Positions 1 to 10,186 of a stretch of DNA of 42,519 bases are shown here, piece by piece. How positions within the stretch are numbered: the first letter of the stretch is position 1; the number at the start of each line of letters is the position of its first letter. The position numbers and the translations under genes were made by a program. The notes beneath the pieces are model-generated. The model saw only the letters and a list, made by a program, of their open reading frames with translations, ran no database searches and had not been told where the DNA came from. Source of the DNA: an uncultured Pseudomonadota bacterium (GTDB lineage: Bacteria > Myxococcota_A > UBA9160 > PR03). The stretch is from positions 1 to 42,519 of the forward strand of contig CAADGG010000024.1 in assembly GCA_900696485.1 (NCBI GenBank). Direction: 5' to 3'.

Positions 1-1300
<1,300 letters not shown>

Positions 1301-1605
1301 GGACGGACTCTCCTTCTTCAGCGTCCGTCCGGGGTTGGACGGAACGCCCGCTGGGTTTGATCCGGCAGCGCTCGAATCAGATGTGTGGTGGACGGCCGGA
1401 AGACGGCCGGTCCGATGCCGAGGGTGGATAAGCACCGCGGCGCGGGCGTCAAGCGGCCGGCCTTCGGTCCGGACGCGAGACCTCGAAAAGAGACGGGCCG
1501 ACAACCCCACGGGGCCGGCTGGATGACGGCGCCGAACGGATCCCATTGCGCCGGACTCGGGATGGCCGAACCTCTCCGTCCGCTCGACCCCGAAGGAGTC
1601 ACCGC
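1301..1605. promoter_or_regulatory. Divergent intergenic region between groES and opgG
   Basis: This is 305 bases without a gene. On the minus strand TTGACG (1452-1447), a 16-base spacer and TATCCA (1430-1425) make a plausible housekeeping promoter for groESL, giving a leader of roughly 118 bases. Within the leader a 7-bp inverted repeat with a 6-base loop (1324-1343) sits just upstream of the groES ribosome site. I find no CIRCE element (TTAGCACTC-N9-GAGTGCTAA) and no clear heat-shock sigma-32 promoter. No convincing promoter for opgG is visible. The promoter call is a motif match only. Confidence 0.35.
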
Positions 1606-3174
1606 TTGCCGATCGCGGCCGTCCAAGGACCCCGCCTCTACCCCCGCCGGCGGCACGCACCCGTGCTCGCGGGCCTGCTCGCGCTTGCCATCGCCGGCGC
1701 CGCCACGACGAGCCACGCCTTCGATCTCGAGGCCGTGGCGGAGCAGGCGGAGGCATTGGCGAAACGGCCGTACCAGGGTCCCCCGGATGGCGACGACGCG
1801 GGCGCCGTTCCCGACTGGCTCGTCGGGATCTCGTACGACGAGTGGCGAGACATCCGGTTTCGTCCGGAAGAAGCTCTCTGGCGCGGGGCCAACTCCCGCT
1901 TCGAGGTCCAGTTCTTCCATCCCGGCCTCTTCTACGACCGCACCGTGAAGATGCGGGTCGTCGACGCGGAGGGCGTTCGGCCAGTCCCCTTCTCGCCGAG
2001 CCAGTTCGATTACGGCGCGAACGATTTCGCCAGCCGCGTACCGCAGGACCTCGGCTTCGCCGGCCTCCGCGTCCACTTCCCGATCAAGCAGCCCGACTAC
2101 AAGGACGAGGTGATCGTCTTTCTCGGCGCGAGCTACTTCCGCGCGATCGGGCGCGATCAGGCCTACGGGCTCTCGGCGCGGGGCCTCGCGATCGATACGG
2201 CCCTGCCGACCGGCGAGGAGTTCCCGTGGTTTCGTGAGTTCTGGCTGGTCCGGCCCGCGCCGACCGCCCGAGAATTCGAGCTGTACGCACTGCTCGACAG
2301 CCCGCGCGCGAGCGGCGCGTACCGGTTCGTCGTCGCCCCTGGAGCGCAGACCCACGTCGACGTCGAAGCGCGGCTCTACCTGCGCGAAGGCGTCGGCAAG
2401 CTCGGGCTCGCGCCGCTCACGAGCATGTTCTTCTTCGGTGAGAATACGGTGCGGCGGCCCGAGGACTTCCGACCCGAGATCCACGACTCCGACGGCTTGC
2501 TGATCCACGACGGATCCGGTGAGTGGATCTGGCGTCCGCTCGACAACCCGCGCACGCTGAACGTGAGCTCTTTCGCTTCGCACGATCCGAAAGGCTTCGG
2601 CGTGCTCCAGCGCGATCGCGACTTCGACCACTACCAGGATCTCGAAACGCGCCAGGAGACCCGCGCGAGCGCGTGGGTCACGCCGCGTGGGAACTGGGGC
2701 GCCGGCCACGTAGAGCTGATCGAGATCCCGACACCAGAAGACATCCACGACAACATCGTGGCGTTCTGGGTCCCGGACCAACAGCTAGCGCCGGGACAGC
2801 CGTTCTCCTTCTCCTACGGGCTGACGTGGTTCGGAGAGGATCTCTCGAAGCCGCCCGGCGGGCGTGTGGTCGCCACGCGTCGCGACGGCGGAACGCATGA
2901 CGACGCGCATCGTTTCGTCATCGACTTCGAGGGCAGGAAGCTCGCCGCCCTTCCTGCAGACGCCGTACTCCGTGGCGTGGTCTCCGCGACCACACCGGAT
3001 GGCGAATCCGCGGAGCTGCTCGAGCAGGCCGTCATCCACAACCCAGTGACACGAGGCTGGCGGCTGGTCTTCCGGATCCGGCCGAGCGGCGGCGATCCGC
3101 TCGAACTGCGGGCGTTCCTCCAGCACGACGACGATACGCTCACGGAAACCTGGACCTATCTGCTCAAGCCATGA
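1606..3174 (+). CDS. opgG: Glucan biosynthesis protein G (periplasmic)
   Basis: Periplasmic OpgG/MdoG-family protein needed for synthesis of osmoregulated periplasmic glucans. It works with the membrane glucosyltransferase OpgH, encoded immediately downstream. The start is taken as TTG at 1606 because AAGGAG lies at 1593-1598, seven bases upstream, and because it gives a clean signal peptide: Arg-rich n-region, hydrophobic [13 protein letters not shown], then cleavage after SHA. An ATG at 1546 is in frame but has no good ribosome site and would spoil the signal peptide. The mature protein has the family landmarks: [14 protein letters not shown], the SPSQFDYG region, [10 protein letters not shown] and an [11 protein letters not shown] segment. 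Length (522 residues) matches the family. Its stop overlaps the opgH start by four bases (ATGA), implying translational coupling. Confidence 0.93.
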   Translation: MPIAAVQGPRLYPRRRHAPVLAGLLALAIAGAATTSHAFDLEAVAEQAEALAKRPYQGPPDGDDAGAVPDWLVGISYDEWRDIRFRPEEALWRGANSRFEVQFFHPGLFYDRTVKMRVVDAEGVRPVPFSPSQFDYGANDFASRVPQDLGFAGLRVHFPIKQPDYKDEVIVFLGASYFRAIGRDQAYGLSARGLAIDTALPTGEEFPWFREFWLVRPAPTAREFELYALLDSPRASGAYRFVVAPGAQTHVDVEARLYLREGVGKLGLAPLTSMFFFGENTVRRPEDFRPEIHDSDGLLIHDGSGEWIWRPLDNPRTLNVSSFASHDPKGFGVLQRDRDFDHYQDLETRQETRASAWVTPRGNWGAGHVELIEIPTPEDIHDNIVAFWVPDQQLAPGQPFSFSYGLTWFGEDLSKPPGGRVVATRRDGGTHDDAHRFVIDFEGRKLAALPADAVLRGVVSATTPDGESAELLEQAVIHNPVTRGWRLVFRIRPSGGDPLELRAFLQHDDDTLTETWTYLLKP

Positions 3175-5798
3175 GTGTCCCCTCCGAGAACGCCGGCGCG
3201 GCGGATCGCGGGACGCCGCGCCTCGCGATCCGCCGCGACCGGCTGATCGCAGACTGGCGGAGTGCGCGCGACCGGCTCCGCGCGTATCTCGGGCGGCTCG
3301 GATTCGACGACGGCGAAGCGACGGCGCTGGCCGAACGCGCGATCGAGAGAGCCGCGACGGACCCGGTCGATGCGGATGGCCAGGACGCCTACGCGGCCGG
3401 CTTCGGCATGCTGCGGCGGCTGGTCCTCGAGGCCGAAGAGCCGCCGCGAGGCGCAATCCACGCCGGCGAACCCGACGCGTTCGTCGGCTGGCGCATCGAG
3501 ACCGTCCTCGGCGACACACTCGCGAGTGTCGAGGCGAGCAGCGAACAGCCGCGGCTCGCACGACGACGGCGCCTCTACTCGCTCCCGGCGCACCATCGCT
3601 CGTCGTTCGTGGCGCATCGCTTCGTGCGCCGCGGGCTGCGCCGCACGATCGAACGCGAGCCGGGCCGCGGCGAGTCCCCGCCCGAGTGCCGGCCGCCGCG
3701 ATCCGCAGTCTCGCGCGCGCGCTGGCGCTTCGTCGCGCTTCGCCGCCGCCTGCTGCTCGCCGGACTGGTGCTGCTCCCGAGCGTCGTCGCCACCGCATTC
3801 ATGCTCGACGTCCTTCCGCAACGAGGCGCCAGCGCACTGGAGGCCGCCATCGCGGTCTGTTTCGGGGCCTTGTTCGGATGGATCTCGATCGGGTTCTGGA
3901 CCGCGACGTTGGGATTCGGCCTCCTGCTCTCCCGGCGCGACCGCTTCGCGATCACGCGACTGCCCGCAGATGCGCCTGAGGTCGACGCGCTCGATCCCGC
4001 GGTGCGCACGGCGATCGTGATGCCCATCTGCGACGAGCCGGTCGCACGCGTGTTCGCGGGACTTCGCGCGATCCATCGTTCACTCGAAGCGACCGGCCTG
4101 CTCGATCAATTCGACTTCTTCGTGCTGTCGGATACGCGGGATCCGTCGGTCGCGGTCGACGAGGAAGTTGCGTGGTTCCAGTGGTGTCGCGATGTAGGTG
4201 GCTTCGGACGTATCTTCTATCGCCGTCGCCGAGTCCGCATCAAGCGCAAGAGCGGAAACGTGGCGGATTTCTGTCGCCGCTGGGGTCAGCGGTACCGCTA
4301 CATGGTGATGCTCGACGCCGACAGCGTGATGTCCGGCCCGGCGATCACGAAACTGGTTCAGATGATGGAGTTCCACCCGGACGCCGGCGTGATCCAGACC
4401 GTGCCGGTGGCGGTGATGCGGCGCTCGCTGTTCGCGCGCGTGCAACAGTTCGCGAGTCGGCTCTATGCGCCGATCTTCGCTGCCGGCCTGCACTACTGGC
4501 AGCTCGGAGAAGGCCAGTACTGGGGCCACAATGCGATCCTGCGCGTGGCGCCGTTCATGGACTGCTGCCATCTTCCGCGGCTTCCCGGGAAACCACCGCT
4601 CGGAGGCGAGATCCTGTCGCACGACTTCGTCGAGGCGGCCCTGATGGGACGCTCGGGGTGGACGCTGTGGCTCGCCTACGACCTCGACGGCTCCTACGAG
4701 GAGGTCCCCAGCACCTTGCTCGAGGAGATGGGCCGTGACCGCCGCTGGTGCCAGGGGAACATCCAGCATCTGCGGCTGCTGTTCACGGACGGACTTCGAG
4801 GCGCACATCGCGCGCTGTTTCTGAACGGTGTCATGTCGTACGTGTCGGCGGGTCTCTGGTTCAGCTTCCTCGCGCTGTCGACCACCGAGGCGATCCTCCA
4901 GGCCGTTCGCGAGCCCGTGTATTTCCCGCCTGGTCCGAGTTTGTTCCCCGACTGGCCGGTGTGGCGGCCGGACTGGGCGATCACTCTGGTCGCCGTGACA
5001 GGCGTGATCCTGTTCCTCCCCAAGCTCCTGGCGATCGTCCTGGTGCTGCTGCGTGGTGTCTCGCCTCGATTCGGCGGGTTCTTCCCGTTGCTCATCAGCA
5101 CGCTGCTCGAGGTGTTGATCTCGACGTTGCTGGCCCCGATCCGCATGGTGTTCCACTTGCGCTTCGTGGTCTCGAATCTGTTCGGCCGGACGGTGGCGTG
5201 GAGATCACCGCCGCGCGGCGAGCGCGAGACCCGCTGGCGGGAGGCCGTGCGCGATCACGGCTTCGACACGTTGTGGGCGAGCGTCTGGGCGGCCGGAGTG
5301 TTCGCGCTGAGCCCCGGCTATTTCTGGTGGCTCACCCCGATCGTAGTGGCGCTGATCTTCTCGATTCCGGTTTCGGTCCTGACGAGCCGCGTCGGACTGG
5401 GGGACCGCGCTCGCGAGGCAGGGCTGTTCGTGATCCCGGAGGAGTCCTCGCCGCCGCCCGAGGTCGCCGAGGTCGAGCACACGCTCGCGAACCCGGACGC
5501 GGCGAACGCCGATCCGGTGCCGATGCGAGGCGAGGGGTTCGTTCGCGCGGTCGTGGACCCCGTCGCGAATGCGGTGCACTGCGCGCTGCTCGGCGGCACC
5601 CGTGGTGGCCGATCCGGGCAGCGGGCGCTGCGGTTCGCACTCGTCGAACGGGCGCTCGCGGAGGGTCCCGGCGCGATCTCCGACGACGAGCGGCACATCC
5701 TGCTGGCCGATGTCGCGCCCATGATCGCGCTCCACCGCGGGGTCTGGCAGCTCGCAGACGATGCTCGGGCGGCGCGTTGGGGGATCCCGACGGGATGA
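3171..5798 (+). CDS. opgH: Glucan biosynthesis glucosyltransferase H
   Basis: This is an 875-residue inner-membrane glycosyltransferase, close to the about 850 of the family. It polymerises beta-glucan from UDP-glucose and delivers it to the periplasm, where OpgG acts. The N-terminal about 180 residues are cytoplasmic and Arg-rich. Two membrane segments (about 190-215 and 225-252) precede the GT2 catalytic domain, with LSDT (Asp321), the LDADS pair (Asp382/Asp384), the HDFVEAAL block near 484 and RDRRW at 522-526, equivalent to the processive QxxRW motif. Further membrane helices follow (about 540-680 and 715-760), then a soluble tail. ATG at 3171 overlaps the opgG stop. Together with opgG this is a complete two-gene glucan operon. 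Confidence 0.93.
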   Translation: MSVPSENAGAADRGTPRLAIRRDRLIADWRSARDRLRAYLGRLGFDDGEATALAERAIERAATDPVDADGQDAYAAGFGMLRRLVLEAEEPPRGAIHAGEPDAFVGWRIETVLGDTLASVEASSEQPRLARRRRLYSLPAHHRSSFVAHRFVRRGLRRTIEREPGRGESPPECRPPRSAVSRARWRFVALRRRLLLAGLVLLPSVVATAFMLDVLPQRGASALEAAIAVCFGALFGWISIGFWTATLGFGLLLSRRDRFAITRLPADAPEVDALDPAVRTAIVMPICDEPVARVFAGLRAIHRSLEATGLLDQFDFFVLSDTRDPSVAVDEEVAWFQWCRDVGGFGRIFYRRRRVRIKRKSGNVADFCRRWGQRYRYMVMLDADSVMSGPAITKLVQMMEFHPDAGVIQTVPVAVMRRSLFARVQQFASRLYAPIFAAGLHYWQLGEGQYWGHNAILRVAPFMDCCHLPRLPGKPPLGGEILSHDFVEAALMGRSGWTLWLAYDLDGSYEEVPSTLLEEMGRDRRWCQGNIQHLRLLFTDGLRGAHRALFLNGVMSYVSAGLWFSFLALSTTEAILQAVREPVYFPPGPSLFPDWPVWRPDWAITLVAVTGVILFLPKLLAIVLVLLRGVSPRFGGFFPLLISTLLEVLISTLLAPIRMVFHLRFVVSNLFGRTVAWRSPPRGERETRWREAVRDHGFDTLWASVWAAGVFALSPGYFWWLTPIVVALIFSIPVSVLTSRVGLGDRAREAGLFVIPEESSPPPEVAEVEHTLANPDAANADPVPMRGEGFVRAVVDPVANAVHCALLGGTRGGRSGQRALRFALVERALAEGPGAISDDERHILLADVAPMIALHRGVWQLADDARAARWGIPTG

Positions 5799-5906
5799 CC
5801 TGACCCTTCGCGACGACGGGCGATCTGCCGTCTGCAGCGAGAACGGAGAACAAGTTGACGAATCGAACCCGACCCCTTTCTTGACGACCGCTTTCTTGGC
5901 GGCTGC

Positions 5907-8900
5907 TCAGTCGAGGGGAGGGGGGGCGGGGGTGAGTTCGAGGAGCACGGCGGGGGGGCCGGGGGGAGCGGGGTCGGCGACGAGAAGGTGGCTCGGGGCG
6001 ACGCCGTACTCGGATGTGGCGATCTCGCGCACGGCTTCGGCGCGGGCTCGGGCGAGGGCGGTGAGGCGCTCGTCCGGAACATCGACGGCGGCGACGTAGC
6101 GCTCGAGCATCGCCGCATCGTCGGGATCGAGCTCGCCCGGCTCGCCGCGGCCGCGCTTTTCGAGCGCTCCGGTGAGACGGCGACGCTGCAGGAAGCCGGC
6201 GCCGTCTTCCAGCTCCGGAAGCCCGTCCCCGCGTTTCACGCGCTCGATCAGCATCTGCTCGGCGACGCGAGGCCTGTCGTCCGGGCCGGTGCGCCCGCGC
6301 AGCCACAGCGCCAACTCCGGCCGCTTCGCGAGCAGCTTCACGAAGCCCTCGTAGCGCTCGTCCTGACCCGGCTCCGGCTCGGTGGCGCCAGCGGCGACGG
6401 CGATCGGGGCGATGCCCGCTCCGGCGCCGCTGAACAGTCCGCCGACACCGGAGGCGACGGAGCCGAGCATCTTGAGCGGCGCGGTGAGCGCACCGATCAG
6501 CGCCTGGCGCAGCGCTCCGGCGATGATCGTCGCAAGACCCGTGCGCGTTCCGGTCTCGTCGACGGAGACCGGAATCGACAGGGAGATGTTGCCCGTGGGG
6601 TCGCGCAGCAGCGCCAATGCGAGATCGAGCGGAACGCCGAAGCGTTTCTCGAAGTCGCCGGGATCCTGGCTGGAGACGTCGAGATCCCCGAGGACGATCC
6701 GGCTCCGCGCGTCGTAGCGAGCGCCGCGGATCCGGAGGTTCGTCTTCAGCGACGCGTCTCCGGCGATTCGATAGCCCGCCGCCCGGCGCGCGTACGGGTC
6801 GAACGGCGCGAGCGCGAGTCCCTTCAGCTCGAGCTTCGCCTCGCCGCTGTCGCCATCGAGCGTTCCCGTCAACTCGAAGCGGCCTCCATCGGCAGACGTC
6901 CCGGTGGCGTGCAGCGAGCGGGCCAAACGCTCCGGGAAGCGCAGCTCTTCGGCGCGAACGACGACGTTGCGCAGCCGGCCGCGATAGGTCGGCTCGACCT
7001 TCTGATCCTCGAACTGGATCGCATCGGCATCGAGCCCGAGCGTGGCCAAGGCGATCGACAGCGCATCGGGACCGGGTGTCAGCGCGAGCCGTCCGAGCGT
7101 GACGTGCAGACCGTCGACGCCGCCCCCCTGCGGCCGCTCGGCGCGCGCGTCCTCGAAGCGGATCTCGTCACCGTCGAGCGTGAGCGACCCGAGCGTGACC
7201 GTCATGCCGCCGTCGGTCGTCCGCACCGCCAACGAATCGGCGACGACGTCGAGTCCCTCGATCGTTCCGGTCAGCGGACCACCCGGACCGCGGCGATCCG
7301 CGAACTGAAGCCGTCCTCCCGAGAGTTCGACCGCCGCCACGTCGACCTCGAGCGGCGCACCCGGAGCCGGAGCGTCCGGTGGTTCCGATTCCGCGGTGCG
7401 GCGTTCCGCCGGCTCCGGCTCGGCCGGAGCCGCTTCCTCCGAGCCGGGCGGCGCCGGCTCCGGCGCGGCGGCCTCGATTTCCGTCGTGCCCGCCTCCGGC
7501 GTCTCTGCTCCGGGCGTCTGCTCCGGCTCGCTTGCCGCCGCGGCTCCTTGCCCCTCGACCCCGAGCAGCGCATCGAGCAGCGGGGTCGGGGGTGTGTAGG
7601 AGAGCTCCGGCGCAACGAGCCGCACCCGTTCGAGGTCCACGCGGATCGCGCCGCGCGGTGCACCGTCTTCGGGAATGGGAACCTGGAGATCCCGAATCGC
7701 GATCTCCAGCGTCTGCCAGCCGACCCCCACTTCCTGGCCCTTCGGATCGCCGAACTCCAGCGCTTCGAGCATGAGCGGCCCCGACAACTGGATGCCGGCC
7801 GGACCGGCGTCGGTCTTCGCGAGGCGAGCCGACACCTGCAGGTCGCCCTGCGACCGGACCGAGCGCAACCACGGAGCGACATCCGGACGGGCCGCGACCG
7901 CCAGGGGCGGAAACGGCAACTGCTCCCACGTGATCCGGCCCTCGTAGCGCGGCGGCAGGATGCCGACCTGGCCGTCGACGACGAAGCGACCGGCCCCGAT
8001 CTCCAGCGTGAGCGCGAGCGGGAACCACTCCCCCTCGGTCGCCGTCAGCCCCTCGGCCGCGAGCGTAAGCGCGACGTCCAGCGGCCCGACTTCGGTGATC
8101 CAGACGAACTGCGCCCGGTCGATCGCGAGGCGCTCGATGCGATAGCTCGGCGCCGCTTCGTCGTCGGGCGGGGCCGACGGCGCTGCCGGCGCCGGCGACG
8201 GAGCGACGGGAGCCGGCGGCGTCTCGCTCGCGCCGAACACGAAATCGCGCCGGACCCGCAGCACCGGCCCGTCGATTCCGACACTCCCGAGTGACAGATC
8301 GGCGCCGCGCACCTCGATGTCTCCGAGCGTCAGTTCCTCGAGCCCGAAATCGACCAGCACGACGTCAGCCGCCTCGTCGATGATGCGCACATCGGGGCTG
8401 CGCAACGTCAGCTGCTCGACGTGCACCGCCCACGGCTCGCCGGACGGTTCCTCGACCGCGGGCGCCTCGGCTTCGGTCGGTGGCGCCGTCGGCTCGGCGT
8501 GCGCGAGCGGATCGATGCGACCGTCGGGCTGCCGCTCGAGACGCACCTCCGGCGCATCGATCTCGAGTGCGTGCAGGCGCAGCGTGCGGTCGAACAGCGC
8601 CCGGTAGTCGAGGCGCGCGTGCACGCGGCTCCAGGACACCAGCAGCTCACGCTGCTCCGTTGCCTCCGGCTCCGGATCCTCGATCGCGAGGCCGGGTTCC
8701 GGCGCCGGTGCGACCCCCGGCTCGCCGGCGACACCCGCGGCGGCAGGAGACTCGCCTTCGAGGTCGCCACGAGCCGGCGCCTCTCGATCCTGCCGTTCCG
8801 GTTCGCGCACGACCGCTTCCGGAACCGGCAACACGGCGTCGGCACGGCTGCCGATCGCCAGTCCCTCGATCGTCAGGGCCCCGGAGAACAGCGCCAGATC

Positions 8901-9119
8901 GACGTTCGCGATGCGAATCGGCAGGCCGAGATAGCGCGGACCGGCCCAGGCGGCGCCTCGTTCGATCACGGTCGGCAACAGCATGCGTACGACGACGAGC
9001 ATCCCCAGCATCACGCCGGTCGCGATCGCGAGCCGCCGGCGCCAGCGCCGGCGGGCCGGCGGCGTCGGGATCGAGGGATCGGGACTCGAACGGGGGTGCT
9101 CCCGATCGCGATCCGTCAT
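5907..9119 (-). CDS. DUF748 / AsmA-like envelope protein
   Basis: This is a 1070-residue protein with one N-terminal membrane helix (about residues 29-50) after a basic cytoplasmic tail; the rest should lie in the periplasm. The body is a string of beta-rich segments of AsmA type, interrupted near residues 105-150 and about 500-580 by low-complexity Ala/Pro/Glu stretches. The C-terminal part has the DUF748 signature: DPGDFEKRFGVPLDLALALL, then DPTGNISLSIPVS and an FSGAGAG region. Such proteins are thought to help phospholipid transport or outer-membrane assembly; that role is family inference. ATG at 9119 follows GGAGGA seven bases upstream. It converges on opgH, leaving 108 bases in which I see only a weak 5-bp stem. 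Confidence 0.8.
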   Translation of the reverse strand: MTDRDREHPRSSPDPSIPTPPARRRWRRRLAIATGVMLGMLVVVRMLLPTVIERGAAWAGPRYLGLPIRIANVDLALFSGALTIEGLAIGSRADAVLPVPEAVVREPERQDREAPARGDLEGESPAAAGVAGEPGVAPAPEPGLAIEDPEPEATEQRELLVSWSRVHARLDYRALFDRTLRLHALEIDAPEVRLERQPDGRIDPLAHAEPTAPPTEAEAPAVEEPSGEPWAVHVEQLTLRSPDVRIIDEAADVVLVDFGLEELTLGDIEVRGADLSLGSVGIDGPVLRVRRDFVFGASETPPAPVAPSPAPAAPSAPPDDEAAPSYRIERLAIDRAQFVWITEVGPLDVALTLAAEGLTATEGEWFPLALTLEIGAGRFVVDGQVGILPPRYEGRITWEQLPFPPLAVAARPDVAPWLRSVRSQGDLQVSARLAKTDAGPAGIQLSGPLMLEALEFGDPKGQEVGVGWQTLEIAIRDLQVPIPEDGAPRGAIRVDLERVRLVAPELSYTPPTPLLDALLGVEGQGAAAASEPEQTPGAETPEAGTTEIEAAAPEPAPPGSEEAAPAEPEPAERRTAESEPPDAPAPGAPLEVDVAAVELSGGRLQFADRRGPGGPLTGTIEGLDVVADSLAVRTTDGGMTVTLGSLTLDGDEIRFEDARAERPQGGGVDGLHVTLGRLALTPGPDALSIALATLGLDADAIQFEDQKVEPTYRGRLRNVVVRAEELRFPERLARSLHATGTSADGGRFELTGTLDGDSGEAKLELKGLALAPFDPYARRAAGYRIAGDASLKTNLRIRGARYDARSRIVLGDLDVSSQDPGDFEKRFGVPLDLALALLRDPTGNISLSIPVSVDETGTRTGLATIIAGALRQALIGALTAPLKMLGSVASGVGGLFSGAGAGIAPIAVAAGATEPEPGQDERYEGFVKLLAKRPELALWLRGRTGPDDRPRVAEQMLIERVKRGDGLPELEDGAGFLQRRRLTGALEKRGRGEPGELDPDDAAMLERYVAAVDVPDERLTALARARAEAVREIATSEYGVAPSHLLVADPAPPGPPAVLLELTPAPPPLD

Positions 9120-9226
9120 GGGGCGCTCCTCCTGGCAGCGGCTTCGCTACACGGCAACCGGATCGCCAGCCGCCGGATTCCGCTCGAGCGGCCGAAGCGC
9201 GCGAGCCGGAGCCGGAAAAGAAGCCG

Positions 9227-9271
9227 GAAAGAGAAAGGCCGTCCCCCGCCCCGATCGGGCGAGGGACGGCC
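9227..9271 (-). terminator. Intrinsic terminator after the RRM gene
   Basis: A 9-bp perfect stem (9237-9245 with 9263-9271) is extended by five further pairs beyond one C/A mismatch, with a 5-base loop at 9252-9256. Reading on the minus strand, it starts about 29 bases after the stop of the RRM gene and is followed by the pyrimidine-rich, U-rich run TTTCTCTTTCC. This is the best intrinsic terminator in the window. It isolates the RRM gene from the DUF748 gene downstream. Confidence 0.8.
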
Positions 9272-9299
9272 CCGGCTGAACCGGATTTCCTGGTCGGCC

Positions 9300-9689
9300 C
9301 TAGTAGCGGTCGCGGCCGCCACCGCCTCCGCCACCGCCGCCATAGCCGCCGCGGCCGCCACCGCCGCCGCCATAGCCACCACGGCCGCCGCCGCCGCCGC
9401 CGCCGAAGCCGCGGCCCCCGCCGCCGCCGCCGCCGCCCGCGGGACGTGACGTGGCTTCGTTCACCCGCAGCGGACGGCCGCCGAGGTTGCGCCCGTCGAG
9501 CGCGCGCATCGCCGCATCTGCGGCGTCGCCGTCCGACATCTCGACGAAGGCGAAGCCGCGAGGTCGACCGGTTTCGCGGTCGGTGATGACGCTCACCGAA
9601 GACACTTCGCCGTGCGCCTCGAAGAGCTCGCGCAACTCGGCCTCGGTTGTGGTGAAGGGGATGTTGCCAACGTACAACTTCTTGCTCAC
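9300..9689 (-). CDS. Glycine-rich RRM RNA-binding protein
   Basis: Small (129-residue) single-stranded RNA-binding protein. One RRM domain fills residues 1-80 with RNP2 (LYVGNI, 5-10) and RNP1 (RGFAFVEM, 44-51), followed by a tail of about 45 residues that is nearly all Gly with Arg, Tyr and Phe (RGG/YGG type). This architecture resembles the cold-induced Rbp proteins of cyanobacteria and plants and is found in many proteobacteria as a putative RNA chaperone. The start is GTG at 9689, giving the usual family N-terminus MSKKLYVGN. Open frame continues upstream but without similarity. Its terminator lies at 9227-9271. The Gly tail is encoded by GC-only repeats, so length variation between strains is likely. 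Confidence 0.9.
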   Translation of the reverse strand: MSKKLYVGNIPFTTTEAELRELFEAHGEVSSVSVITDRETGRPRGFAFVEMSDGDAADAAMRALDGRNLGGRPLRVNEATSRPAGGGGGGGGRGFGGGGGGGRGGYGGGGGGRGGYGGGGGGGGGRDRY

Positions 9690-10186
9690 TCGATTTCCCG
9701 ATACGATGCCGCGCGCAACTCGGGCGCGTGCTCGCGAAGAACCGTCAGGATCCATGTGCGGAACATCCGTCAGCCGGAGCCCAATCGGTTGAACCCCCGC
9801 AATCCGGATTGCGAAGGCATAGGGACACCGCGAACCAATCGCGGTGTCGGGCGCAGAAGGGAGGACGAACAGGCGGGACGGTCCCGCTGGCTGCGCATCG
9901 ACCTGGAGAATGCCCGCGCGGCAAGATGGCGTCATCGCAGCGGGTCCGCAAGCAGCGCTAGCGTAGGGCCCCACGCGACGGCACTGCGCCGGGAGGGATT
10001 CGCTGCCGCCCACCCCCGGCGCCCGACACCGGCGGCCTCACAGCGAGACGCTCCCGAGCAGAAAAGCGGCGTTCGCCCGAGGCCCTGGGGGGGGCAGCCC
10101 GCACACGCGAAGCGCTCGCAGCCGCAACGGGGTTGAGCCCCGGGGGTCTACGGGAAGCCACGAAAAGGACGGGGAGGGAAGGCGGA
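9690..10186. promoter_or_regulatory. Divergent region with three strong inverted repeats
   Basis: This is 497 bases without a gene, between the leftward RRM gene and the rightward sulfatase gene. Three inverted repeats lie within 90 bases: a perfect 16-bp palindrome at 9798-9813 (CGCAATCC and its complement), a 10-bp stem with a 5-base loop at 9824-9848, and a 7-bp stem around a single base at 9873-9887. If transcribed leftward they would lie 110-200 bases upstream of the RRM start, a position suited to a structured cold-responsive leader. They could also be operators. No convincing -35/-10 pair was found. The remainder (9890-10170) is GC-rich and shows no feature I can name. Confidence 0.4.

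Noticed and set aside
1301..1605. Search for CIRCE or a heat-shock promoter before groES
   Set aside because: No TTAGCACTC-type inverted repeat and no sigma-32 consensus found. Only a 7-bp hairpin and a weak housekeeping promoter are visible.
5988..8294. Long plus-strand frame (768 codons) opposite the DUF748 gene
   Set aside because: It is an Arg-rich shadow of the recognised minus-strand protein, which has a ribosome site, a membrane anchor and the DUF748 signature.
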